A stretch of 34,639 nucleotides of DNA, taken from positions 13,836 through 48,474 of the forward strand of contig PKWH01000157.1 in assembly GCA_003131985.1 (NCBI GenBank), in the 5' to 3' direction. This document shows positions 13,267 to 21,252 of the stretch, piece after piece (position 1 is the first letter of the stretch; each line of letters starts with the position of its first letter). Source of the DNA: Acidobacteriota bacterium. GTDB lineage: Bacteria > Acidobacteriota > Terriglobia > Acidiferrales > UBA7541. Below the pieces are notes generated by a model that made no database searches, was not told the origin of the DNA, and saw only the letters and a list, made by a program, of their open reading frames with translations. The position numbers and the translations under genes were made by a program.

Positions 13267-14655
13267 CTACAGGTTATACTTACGACATAAGTAGTTCAAC
13301 CGGTTCCGGTCCACTCCCAGCAATCGCGCGGCATCCGCTTTTCCTTCTTTAGCCTGCTCTAGAGCTTCCTGAACCCAGCGACGCTCGAAAGTCTCCATTT
13401 CCTTGGCCAAATTGATCCCGCCCGAAGGTAGCCGGAACCGGTTCCGAGAATCGCGCCCGGAAGCTTGCACAATTTCGCCCGGGAGGTCCTTCAAAGAGAT
13501 CACTTCGCCGTCCGTCATTACCACGAGTCTTTGAATTGCGTTCTGGAGTTCCCTGACGTTGCCAGGCCAGGGATAGCGCTTCAGCGCTAACATGGCATCG
13601 TCGGCTATTCGTTTAGGAGGAAAGCTGTTGGCAGCGCAATAAACGCTGACGAAGTAATCCGTTAGCACGGGTATATCTTCTATCCTCTCGCGCAGCGACG
13701 GAACGAAAATGGGCACCACATGAATCCGGTAGTAGAGGTCCTCGCGAAACCGTTCTTCGCGAACCATTTCCTCCAGATCTTCGTTCGTCGCGCTAATCAG
13801 CCGAAAATCTATGCGGATAGGCTTTTTGCCACCTAGCCGCGTGAATGAACGATCCTCTAGAACGCGCAGGAGTTTGCTCTGGAGCGCGGGCGTGAGCGTC
13901 GCAATTTCATCCAGGAAAAGCGTCCCTTGATGCGCCATTTCAACTCGGCCTTCCTTCATGGCTGTTGCGCCGGTAAAGGCTCCCTTCTCATAACCAAATA
14001 ACTCCGCTTCCATTAAGCCCTCGGGAAGAGCGGCACAATTCACGCTGACGAATGCGCGGTTTCGTCGAGGGCTCTGTTCGTGAAGCGCTCGCGCCACCAA
14101 TTCCTTACCCACCCCGCTCTCTCCCCGGATGATAACGTTCGTGGTCGCCCGGGCCATTCGTTTTATGGAATCGAACACGTGGTTCATGGCGTCTGTCGAG
14201 CCGATCAAATCGCCATGCGTACTCTTGCGGCTTATCTCCTGGCGGAGAATTCGATTTTCGCGCTGGATGTGTAATTTCTCAACGGCGCGCTCAAGCAGAT
14301 GTCGAAGAACGTCCGTATCAATAGGCTTGATGAAGTAGTCGTAAGAGCCTGCATCGATTACTTTCAAGGCGGTGGCTTTTGTTTCGTCAGAGCTAAGCAC
14401 GATTACGAGCGTGTCAATTTCACTTCCTACCAGGCGGGCAAGCAGTTCGGCGCATTCGCGGACGCCTCCGTCACCGAGCGGGAGGCCCAGTAGCAGGACG
14501 TCGAGCGCCGACCCCTGGAGGAGGCTGTAGGCCGCTGCCATATCCTCGCCTTCGAAGACTTCGAACTCCGATCGCAGAGCGGACGCAATCTTCGAGCGAA
14601 GGCTGTGGTCATCGTCAACAATGGCTACTTTGGGTTTAGTCGCTACGGGAGTGAT
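13267..14655 (-). CDS. Sigma-54-dependent activator with Asp-less receiver domain (NtrC/PrsR-like)
   Basis: An RpoN activator: receiver-like N-terminus, AAA+ domain and Fis-type HTH. Walker A is GESGVGKE, the sigma-54 contact loop is GAFTGA and Walker B is GTLFLDEI; the C-terminal helix pair is KADAARLLGVDRNRLNYLCRKYNL. The first ATG in frame is at 14541, but it would remove the first receiver strand. Upstream codons encode VAIVDDDHSLR, and the frame is open back to a TAG with no ATG, GTG or TTG. An ATC at 14655 has GGAG six bases before it and gives 462 residues. The phosphosite loop reads DVLLLGLPLGDGG with no Asp at the acceptor position, while DDD and FIKP remain. The signal is probably not classical phosphorylation. 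Confidence 0.88.
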   Translation of the reverse strand: MTPVATKPKVAIVDDDHSLRSKIASALRSEFEVFEGEDMAAAYSLLQGSALDVLLLGLPLGDGGVRECAELLARLVGSEIDTLVIVLSSDETKATALKVIDAGSYDYFIKPIDTDVLRHLLERAVEKLHIQRENRILRQEISRKSTHGDLIGSTDAMNHVFDSIKRMARATTNVIIRGESGVGKELVARALHEQSPRRNRAFVSVNCAALPEGLMEAELFGYEKGAFTGATAMKEGRVEMAHQGTLFLDEIATLTPALQSKLLRVLEDRSFTRLGGKKPIRIDFRLISATNEDLEEMVREERFREDLYYRIHVVPIFVPSLRERIEDIPVLTDYFVSVYCAANSFPPKRIADDAMLALKRYPWPGNVRELQNAIQRLVVMTDGEVISLKDLPGEIVQASGRDSRNRFRLPSGGINLAKEMETFERRWVQEALEQAKEGKADAARLLGVDRNRLNYLCRKYNL

Positions 14656-14800
14656 AGAGGTCTCCGGCGGGGACTAGCACAGACTAAGCATGCACCACGC
14701 ATCCCGCGTCGCGCCGATTCTAGGTGTCAAAGCGCCTCACTGTCAACGACAGTGCGTGGGCGAGTCCGGAAGCCCCAAGACCTAGCCTCTTTCCGGTAAC

Positions 14801-15826
14801 TCAGCGCGAAATTTTACGCGGAGGCAGGTACTTTTTGTCAATCTTCGCAATTACAACGTAGTTCGGATCGACCATTTCTGCCAGGTGAATCGTGGCAACT
14901 TTCGAGAGCAACTCGTACGCATCAAGCTCGGACAAACCGTAATCCTGATGAATCCAGCCGATAAGTTGTGCAAACGCGATGCGCAACGAATCGTCAAGCG
15001 GACGGTAGATGCCGACGGCCATGATTTCATCCTTATTTTCGAAGCGCGGCCAATCAATTTTCTGTCCCTTGATTACGCGAACGCGCAAGCGGACACGCAG
15101 CGGAACCTCGATCGCTGTCCCGGCAATTTCGCCGTCACCCATGGCCGCGTGTCCGTCGCCCATATAAAGCAGCGCCCCCGGCACATTGACGGGTAAATAC
15201 AGCGTATTTCCAACGCTCGCTTCCGAGGAGTCCATGTTGCCTCCGAATTCAGCCGGAACCACCGAGCTGCGGGCTTCACCATCCGAGGGCGCCACGCCAA
15301 TGCATCCCAGGAACGGATGCAGCGGGATTTTCACCGAGAAGCTCGAATCATGCGCCTGAAAAGTCGCGGTGTTGTCGTCAGGATGAATCGGATACAGCCA
15401 TATGCGCTCGGGCAGAGGAGCCTGAATCATCGGTGTGTAGTTTGTCGAGTTAAGCGCGCCGAAGCCCGGAGCAAACGCACCGACTCCCTGTCTCGAGTTC
15501 ACTTCCAACGCCATGAAGTCGATGGCGATCGTGTCACCCGGTTCAGCGCCTTCTATAAAGAAAGGACCGGTGAGCGGGTTGTCGCCTTTCACCAGCGCCA
15601 GCGTATCGCCCGGTTTTTGAATGGCGTCGCCGAATGCGTCGAGCGTATTCGTCTCGAGAACATCTCCCGGCGCGAGCCGTGCCACAGGTGGCGCTAGGCC
15701 GTAAACGTATTTAACCGTCTCGAGTGTCGCGTGATATTTCACAACGTCCGGCGCCTTACCCTGCGCTTGCGCCAAAGACAGGCAAAGCAAAATGCCGGTA
15801 CAGATGATAAGCGCTCGCAGCCTCAT
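14801..15826 (-). CDS. Secreted acetamidase/formamidase family protein (FmdA/AmdA-like)
   Basis: A 341-residue protein with signal peptide (MRLRALIICTGILLCLSLAQAQ) before an FmdA-type fold. Family segments are visible: GDTLALVKGDNPLTGPFFIEGAEPGDTI split over two strands, the HPFLGCIGVAPSDGE turn, EFGGNMDSSEASVGNTLYLPV, and the metal-site region GDGHAAMGDGEIAGTAIE. Known members hydrolyse formamide or short amides to ammonia and acid; most studied ones are cytoplasmic, so export is notable. The substrate cannot be told from the sequence. It is a single gene; AGGGGGTT lies just before the ATG. Confidence 0.85.
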   Translation of the reverse strand: MRLRALIICTGILLCLSLAQAQGKAPDVVKYHATLETVKYVYGLAPPVARLAPGDVLETNTLDAFGDAIQKPGDTLALVKGDNPLTGPFFIEGAEPGDTIAIDFMALEVNSRQGVGAFAPGFGALNSTNYTPMIQAPLPERIWLYPIHPDDNTATFQAHDSSFSVKIPLHPFLGCIGVAPSDGEARSSVVPAEFGGNMDSSEASVGNTLYLPVNVPGALLYMGDGHAAMGDGEIAGTAIEVPLRVRLRVRVIKGQKIDWPRFENKDEIMAVGIYRPLDDSLRIAFAQLIGWIHQDYGLSELDAYELLSKVATIHLAEMVDPNYVVIAKIDKKYLPPRKISR

Positions 15827-15960
15827 CGGAACCCCCTAGCCAGTGCCTCGCGATTCTAGAACAAATTGTTCGCCCCACTCCGCACAATTGTGAATGCCTC
15901 CCGGCAATGCGATGATGGCATTAGCGTATCCCGCGGACGTAAATCGGGGACCCGAAGTAA

Positions 15961-16458
15961 ATGTTGAAAAAGCGTCTAACGCACATCCTGATCCACGATT
16001 CTTTTCGAGTAGGCATCACCCTGAAAGGAATCGACGGATTGCTGGAAGCCATCGGCGGCGTGCTGTTGTGGTTTAAAGTCAACTCGTTGAACGCTTGGTT
16101 GCAGGCGTTGTGCGAGCATGAACTCGCCCGGGATAAGCACGATATTATTTTCCGCCACATAAGCGCTGCTTCACAAAAATTGGCCAGCGGAAGCCCCATG
16201 TTCGCTTCGCTCTATCTCCTCTCACACGGGCTAGTTAAGGTTGTGCTGGTAGTCTGCCTCTGGGCCAATAGGCTTTGGGCTTATCCGCTGACGATTGCCG
16301 TATTCGGCGCCTTTATGGTCTACCAAGTTTACAGATTCACTCATACACATTCCTGGGCGCTCATTATTCTCACTCTTTTCGACGGCCTGCTGATATTCCT
16401 TACCTGGAAAGAATATCAGGACCAGAAAGCTCTGAAGGCGAAGCAGGAAAAACGCTGA
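15961..16458 (+). CDS. DUF2127 family membrane protein
   Basis: A 165-residue inner-membrane protein with about four hydrophobic segments. Family features are the N-terminal FRVGITLKGIDGLLEAIGGVLLW, a cytoplasmic loop, SLYLLSHGLVKVVLVVCLW, and a C-terminal segment before a Lys-rich tail. The function of the family is not known. It precedes the aguBA pair, but a gap of about 110 bases argues against tight coupling. Confidence 0.8.
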   Translation: MLKKRLTHILIHDSFRVGITLKGIDGLLEAIGGVLLWFKVNSLNAWLQALCEHELARDKHDIIFRHISAASQKLASGSPMFASLYLLSHGLVKVVLVVCLWANRLWAYPLTIAVFGAFMVYQVYRFTHTHSWALIILTLFDGLLIFLTWKEYQDQKALKAKQEKR

Positions 16459-16571
16459 CCGCTCGGCCTTCCTTATGCAGTTTGCTCTTCCGCTTTTTTC
16501 AAGCAGCGAAAAAAACAAACGCACTCGCGGCGTATGGCCTTGCACCGCCTTTTCGTGTAGATTTTCGTATC

Positions 16572-17471
16572 GTGCCCACACCGCTCAAATTCAACGTTGC
16601 TCTGGTGCAGATGGCCGTCAGCGCCAAGGCCGCCGAAAACCTCGCGCGCGCCACATCTCGCATTGAAGAAGCCGCGCGCTCGGGCGCCCAGGTGGTCTGC
16701 CTCCCGGAACTTTTTCGCTCGCAATACTTCTGCCAGCGCGAAGACACCGCGAATTTTGAATTGGCGGAGGCCGTACCAGGGCCAACCACCGAAACGTTAG
16801 GGCGCGTGGCGCAAAAAACAAAAACTGTCATAGTCGCTCCGCTTTTCGAACGCCGAGCGCCCGGCATTTATCACAACAGCGCTGCGATCATTGACGCCGA
16901 TGGCCGCATCGCGGGTGTCTACCGCAAGATGCACATTCCCGACGACCCCGCTTATTACGAGAAGTTTTACTTCACGCCCGGAGATTTGGGCTTTCGCGCC
17001 TTTTCCACCAGCGCCGGCAAAATCGCTACGCTAATCTGCTGGGATCAGTGGTATCCGGAGGGAGCGCGCCTCGCTGCGCTCAATGGCGCATGCATCCTTT
17101 TCTATCCCACCGCGATCGGTTGGCATCCCAGCGAAAAAGCATCCAACGGCGAAGCGCAGCGTGATTCCTGGCGAACGATCCAGCGCAGCCATGCCATCGC
17201 CAACGGCCTCTACGTTGCGGCCGTCAATCGCGTGGGACACGAAACTCCCGCAGAAGGCGGAGCCGGCCTCGAATTCTGGGGCAGCTCATTCCTTTGCGAT
17301 CCCCAGGGAGTCGTCATCGCGGAAGCTTCCACCGACCGCGAAGAAATCTTGTACGGCGAAGTGGATCTCGCGCATCTGGAAGACGTTCGCCGCAATTGGC
17401 CCTTCTTGCGCGACCGCAGAATCGATGCCTACTCCGGCCTCGAACAACGTTTTCTTGACGAAAAGCCTTGA
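16572..17471 (+). CDS. aguB: N-carbamoylputrescine amidase
   Basis: A 299-residue nitrilase-superfamily enzyme with the complete triad: Glu46 in CLPELFRSQYFC, Lys119 in YRKMHIPDDPAYYEKFYF, and Cys156 in LICWDQWYPEGARL. It hydrolyses N-carbamoylputrescine to putrescine, CO2 and ammonia. The open frame extends back to 16275, but homologous sequence begins at the GTG at 16572 (PTPLKFNVALVQM). The ribosome site is weak. Its stop overlaps the start of the agmatine deiminase gene, so the two act as one unit. Confidence 0.92.
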   Translation: MPTPLKFNVALVQMAVSAKAAENLARATSRIEEAARSGAQVVCLPELFRSQYFCQREDTANFELAEAVPGPTTETLGRVAQKTKTVIVAPLFERRAPGIYHNSAAIIDADGRIAGVYRKMHIPDDPAYYEKFYFTPGDLGFRAFSTSAGKIATLICWDQWYPEGARLAALNGACILFYPTAIGWHPSEKASNGEAQRDSWRTIQRSHAIANGLYVAAVNRVGHETPAEGGAGLEFWGSSFLCDPQGVVIAEASTDREEILYGEVDLAHLEDVRRNWPFLRDRRIDAYSGLEQRFLDEKP

Positions 17472-18568
17472 AGCCACCTCGCCGCATCGCCCGCTCCACC
17501 GAAGAAAATACCCCGGCGTCGCTTGGCTACCGCATGCCCGCCGAATGGGAACCTCACGAAGCTACATGGATCGGCTGGCCTCATAACGAAACTGACTGGC
17601 CCGGAAAGATTGCCCCCATCCACTGGGTTTATGGCGAGATCGTCCGCAAAATTGCTCCAGGCGAACTCGTTCGCATCCTGGTGAACTCAACCGCACACGA
17701 AGCGCAAGCGCGCAAAGTTTTGAAGAGTGCGGGCGTCAGCTTGGGCAGAGTGCAGTTTCTGCGATTCCCCACGAATAGAGGATGGACGCGCGATTTCGGC
17801 CCCATCTTCGTCAAACGCGCAAAGCCCCGCCCGGAAGTTGCCATCGCGCGGTTCCGCTTCAACGCCTGGGCGCGCTATCCTGACTGGAAAAAAGACGATG
17901 CGATTCCAGCACAAGCCGCGCGCCGGTTGAAAATGAAAATGTTCCGCGCACATCTCGGCGAACGTGGCGTGGTTCTCGAAGGCGGAAGCATCGACGTGAA
18001 CGGTTCCGGCACGCTGCTCACCACCGAAGAGTGCCTTCTCGATCAAAAACGCCAGGTCCGAAATCCCGGTTTCGATCGTAACCAGACCGAACTCGCGCTG
18101 CGGGAATATCTCGGCGTAAAAAATATTATATGGCTCGGCAAAGGAATCGCCGGCGACGACACGCACGGCCACGTCGATGATTTGTGCCGCTTTGTGAATC
18201 GAAGCACGGTCGTCCTTTGCCGCGAGAAAAATCCCCACGAGAAGAACTACCGCCCGCTCGAAGAAAATTGGGAACGCCTGCGCGGCGCAAAGCTGGAAGA
18301 CGGAAGCAGAATACACGCCATCGCGCTTCCGATGCCGTCACCTCTCTTTTTCAGCGGCGTGCGCCTCCCCGCCAGCTACGCGAACTTCTACATCTCGAAT
18401 TCTGCCGTGCTAGTACCCACTTTCGACGATGCCAACGACCGCGTAGCCCTCGGCATCATCAGCGATTTATTCCCCGCACGCTCCGTAGTCGGAATCCATT
18501 CCGTCGATTTAGTCTGGGGATTCGGCACCATCCACTGCCTAACGCAACAGCAGCCCGCTCACGCGTAA
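17468..18568 (+). CDS. aguA: Agmatine deiminase
   Basis: A 366-residue enzyme of the PPAD/guanidino-modifying family, converting agmatine to N-carbamoylputrescine and ammonia. Key segments: MPAEWEPHEATWIGWPHNETDWPG, TRDFGPIF, VLEGGSIDVNGSGTLLTTE, the His region GDDTHGHVDDLCRF, and catalytic Cys357 in GTIHCLTQQ. The chosen TTG start overlaps the aguB stop (TTGA at 17468-17471), implying coupling. A later ATG (17534, MPAEWEP) would still keep the fold. With aguB it completes agmatine to putrescine; no arginine decarboxylase is in the window. Confidence 0.93.
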   Translation: MKPPRRIARSTEENTPASLGYRMPAEWEPHEATWIGWPHNETDWPGKIAPIHWVYGEIVRKIAPGELVRILVNSTAHEAQARKVLKSAGVSLGRVQFLRFPTNRGWTRDFGPIFVKRAKPRPEVAIARFRFNAWARYPDWKKDDAIPAQAARRLKMKMFRAHLGERGVVLEGGSIDVNGSGTLLTTEECLLDQKRQVRNPGFDRNQTELALREYLGVKNIIWLGKGIAGDDTHGHVDDLCRFVNRSTVVLCREKNPHEKNYRPLEENWERLRGAKLEDGSRIHAIALPMPSPLFFSGVRLPASYANFYISNSAVLVPTFDDANDRVALGIISDLFPARSVVGIHSVDLVWGFGTIHCLTQQQPAHA

Positions 18569-18679
18569 ATTCGATCTAATTCGTTTGGTCCTCGGGGTTG
18601 GGAAGAAAGACAAAAGAAGATCGCCGGTCGGTATACAAAGTTCTCAGCGCGGGAACCCTCTAAGTATTAATCTTATAGG

Positions 18680-19156
18680 ATGAAAAAATCACGCCCGCGA
18701 AAAAAATCAGCCGAGACGGATGCAGCTGAAGACGAAACCTGCCTCTTCTGCAAAATCGTTTCGCGCGAACTCGAAGCCAAAATTATTTTCGAAGACGAAA
18801 TCTCCATGGCCTTCCTCGACGTTCGCCCGCTTTTCCCCGGCCACGTCTTGCTGATTCCGAAAGCGCACTACCCCACTTTGACGGATCTCCCCGCCGAACT
18901 GGTCGGACCGTTTTTCTCCAACGCTCAGATGCTTGCCCGCAAAGTGCAGGAGGCCGTGAAAGCTGAAGGCACCTTCGTCGCCATGAACAACGTCGTCAGC
19001 CAGAGCGTGCCGCATCTTCACGTCCACATCGTTCCCCGCAAACGCAGCGACGGTCTTCGCGGCTTCTTCTGGCCCCGCCGCCCCTACCAAGAAGGCGAAA
19101 TGCTCGCCCTCCACGAAGCGTTGCGTTCCGGGATCACCACAAGCGAAGACCGGTAA
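18680..19156 (+). CDS. HIT family nucleotide-binding hydrolase
   Basis: A 158-residue histidine-triad protein. The catalytic motif HLHVHIVPR is intact, and the N-terminal CLFCKI matches the zinc-binding Cys pair of Hint/HinT-like proteins. A basic N-terminal tail of about 20 residues precedes the fold. Members hydrolyse nucleoside phosphoramidates or dinucleoside polyphosphates. A Lys/Arg-rich C-terminal segment (VPRKRSDGLRGFFWPRRPY) follows the triad, as in many HIT proteins of this size. The gene appears to stand alone. Confidence 0.88.
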   Translation: MKKSRPRKKSAETDAAEDETCLFCKIVSRELEAKIIFEDEISMAFLDVRPLFPGHVLLIPKAHYPTLTDLPAELVGPFFSNAQMLARKVQEAVKAEGTFVAMNNVVSQSVPHLHVHIVPRKRSDGLRGFFWPRRPYQEGEMLALHEALRSGITTSEDR

Positions 19157-19362
19157 CCGCCGTTCAGCCGACTCAGTCCGTAACCGCGTCCACCCCACTT
19201 CCTTCGAGAGATACGAGCCCTTCATACCCCGAAGGGTTCGTTACCCGCACAGTTCAAGGGATCGAAGTAGTGAACCGTTGGCGTGGTACTATCTGCCCGG
19301 CTGTCGTGTCACACAACATTATCAAGGCCGAAAGGCCCTCGCCTGTCGGAGGGTTGTGTAGG
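19157..19362. other. Intergenic region between the HIT gene and the fluoride operon promoter
   Basis: No gene is supported here. A CCCTTC/GAAGGG hairpin (19218-19236) may weakly end HIT transcription but has no clear U-tract. GGCC-GAAA-GGCC (19326-19337) and CCCTC/GAGGG (about 19336-19353) are further small hairpins just before the fluoride operon promoter. Confidence 0.4.
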
Positions 19363-19390
19363 TTGACTTGGGAATGATTCTTGTTATGCT
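19363..19390 (+). promoter_or_regulatory. Promoter of the fluoride operon
   Basis: TTGACT (19363-19368) and TATGCT (19385-19390) are 16 bases apart. Transcription would begin near 19397, exactly where the riboswitch sequence begins, which strongly supports both calls. Confidence 0.65.
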
Positions 19391-19396
19391 AATCAA

Positions 19397-19458
19397 AGAG
19401 GGGAAGGAGTTCGCCCTTAACCGCTGTCCCTTCAATGCCGGGACAGATGATGACTCCT
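19397..19458 (+). ncRNA. Fluoride riboswitch (crcB motif)
   Basis: The leader carries the ordered blocks of the fluoride aptamer: GGGGAAGGAGTTCGCCC, then TTAACCGC, a stem GTCCC/GGGAC, and finally GATGATGACTCCT, whose ACTCC pairs back to GGAGT. Pseudoknot pairing can form between the first loop and the AACCGC strand. A perfect stem GACAAG/CTTGTC (19459-19474) follows at once and may be part of the expression platform. The operon below encodes CrcB and DUF190 proteins, which are known fluoride-riboswitch partners, so the assignment is strong. Confidence 0.88.
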
Positions 19459-19529
19459 GACAAGGATCCTTGTCGCGGAGCCATGTCCCCGGCAACGATT
19501 CCACAACAGAGATAGAAGCGAGGGCTGAC

Positions 19530-20729
19530 ATGCAGAATGTCTGGGCACTAGCTTCCTTGTGGGTCGGACTAGCGCTCGTCGCTACCCTCTTGGCGATCTG
19601 GTTCAAGATTTCCACCGCACTAACGGAAATCGTCGTCGGGACCGTCGCTCAATTGTTCATCGGTGCCCTAGTCGGCACGGCCGGACTGGGTGCGAAGTCC
19701 GAGTGGATCACGTTTCTTGCGGGAACGGGAGCCATCGTTCTGACATTTCTAGCCGGGGCGGAGCTCGATCCCGTGATTTTTCGCACGAAGTGGAAAGAAG
19801 CGATGGTGGTCGGACTCGTTGGATTCTTCGGACCGTTCTTCGGCTGTACTGCAATTGCGCATTTCGTTCTGCACTGGACGACAAAATCGAGTTGGTTGGC
19901 TGGTGTGGCGCTCTCCACAACCTCTGTGGCAGTCGTTTACGCGGTGATGTTAGAACTCGGACTTAACAAGACGGACTTCGGAAAAGCCATTCTCGCGGCC
20001 TGCTTCGTCAACGATTTAGGTACAGTCATCGCATTAGGACTTATATTTTCACCGTTTACGATTCGCACGCTCGTCTTCCTGGTGGTGAGCATACTTGTTT
20101 TCTTTGTTCTGCCTTTCATCACGCCCAAGTTCTTTCAGCATTACGGCGGGCGTGTCTCCGAGCTTGAAGCGAAATACATCCTCTTCCTGCTATTCGCGAT
20201 GGGCGGCTTGGCGGTTTGGGCCGGCAGCGAGGCGGTATTGCCTGCTTACGTGATCGGAATGGTCCTGGCCGGCACGGTCGGAAAGGACCACATCCTCATT
20301 CGGCGTCTTCGGACACTTACTTTCGGTCTGCTGACTCCATTTTATTTCATCCGAGCCGGATCATTCGTATCGATTCCTGTTCTGATCGCCGCGCCGCTCG
20401 TGTTCGCGATTCTCTTCGCCTCCAAAATGATATCTAAGATTGCAGGTCTGCTTCCGACTGTTAAAGCATTCAAGTATCAGCGCGAGGAAGGTCTTTATTA
20501 CACATTGATGATGTCAACCGGTCTGACTTTTGGCACCATCTCAGCACTCTTCGGTCTCGGCCACGGAATTATTGATCAAGCGCAGTATTCGCATCTTGTC
20601 GCCACGGTGATCGCGAGCGCCGTCATTCCAACAATGTTCGCTAACGCATGGTTTATGCCACGGCATCTTCTGCCAAGATCGGAAAAGGACGAACAGGTGA
20701 AGGAAGCAAGCGCCGTGCCCACGGCTTGA
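19530..20729 (+). CDS. CPA2-type cation:proton antiporter in the fluoride operon
   Basis: A 399-residue membrane protein of the Na+/H+ exchanger (KefB/NhaP-like) fold with about 11-13 hydrophobic segments. The core includes GTVAQLFIGALVGTAGLGA, FLAGAELDPVIFRTKWKEA and ACFVNDLGTVIALGLIF, where Asn-Asp is in the place of the ion-site residues. The ATG at 19530 with GAGGG six bases upstream is chosen over a TTG at 19470. Antiporters of this family are found behind fluoride riboswitches, where they may expel fluoride or restore ion balance. It is first in an operon with crcB and DUF190 genes; only small gaps separate them. Confidence 0.88.
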   Translation: MQNVWALASLWVGLALVATLLAIWFKISTALTEIVVGTVAQLFIGALVGTAGLGAKSEWITFLAGTGAIVLTFLAGAELDPVIFRTKWKEAMVVGLVGFFGPFFGCTAIAHFVLHWTTKSSWLAGVALSTTSVAVVYAVMLELGLNKTDFGKAILAACFVNDLGTVIALGLIFSPFTIRTLVFLVVSILVFFVLPFITPKFFQHYGGRVSELEAKYILFLLFAMGGLAVWAGSEAVLPAYVIGMVLAGTVGKDHILIRRLRTLTFGLLTPFYFIRAGSFVSIPVLIAAPLVFAILFASKMISKIAGLLPTVKAFKYQREEGLYYTLMMSTGLTFGTISALFGLGHGIIDQAQYSHLVATVIASAVIPTMFANAWFMPRHLLPRSEKDEQVKEASAVPTA

Positions 20730-20761
20730 GGATATGTGAGGGAGAGAATAGGCTCATTCAT

Positions 20762-21139
20762 ATGACCAAATACTTGATGGTGGCAATTGGCGGAGCTCTA
20801 GGATCCGTTTTGCGTTTTTGGGTGGGAACCCATGTGAGCAATCGGTTCGGCACCCGTTTTCTGGCGGGCACGTTCGTCATCAACATGACAGCGTGCTTTC
20901 TGATTGGTTTCATCGTCACACTTCTGGCGGCAAAGACGAACTGGAGCCCGAATTGGAGATATCTGATTCCGATCGGGTTTATCGGTGGTTACAGCACGTT
21001 TTCCACATTCGAGTATGAAACCTTTCGCGTCTTCCAGGAGGGCGAACTTCTCATTGCCGGTTTAAACGTGGTCCTCAGCATCGTTGTAGGTTTCGTCTCA
21101 GTTTGGTTGGGTGTGATTACCGGGAGGACAATCGCATGA
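20762..21139 (+). CDS. crcB: Fluoride efflux channel CrcB/Fluc
   Basis: A 125-residue four-helix membrane protein of normal Fluc length. Signatures are GGALGSVLRFWVG in TM1, GTFVINMTACFLIGF in TM2 and GFIGGYSTFSTFEYE in TM3, including the Asn, the Na+-site turn and the phenylalanines (STFSTF) that line the pore. It lets fluoride leave the cell as a dual-topology dimer. The ATG at 20762 is chosen because the family begins here. It follows the antiporter by 32 bases. Confidence 0.95.
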   Translation: MTKYLMVAIGGALGSVLRFWVGTHVSNRFGTRFLAGTFVINMTACFLIGFIVTLLAAKTNWSPNWRYLIPIGFIGGYSTFSTFEYETFRVFQEGELLIAGLNVVLSIVVGFVSVWLGVITGRTIA

Positions 21140-21252
21140 AAGTGAGATCTTCTTCTTGAATCATGTGAAAGACGCGGATCTGGCGGTGGTGTACTGGGCC
21201 ATGCTGCCGAGTTTCTAGTCGCCCAAAGAGGGATTCTGGATTAGGAGGAGAC

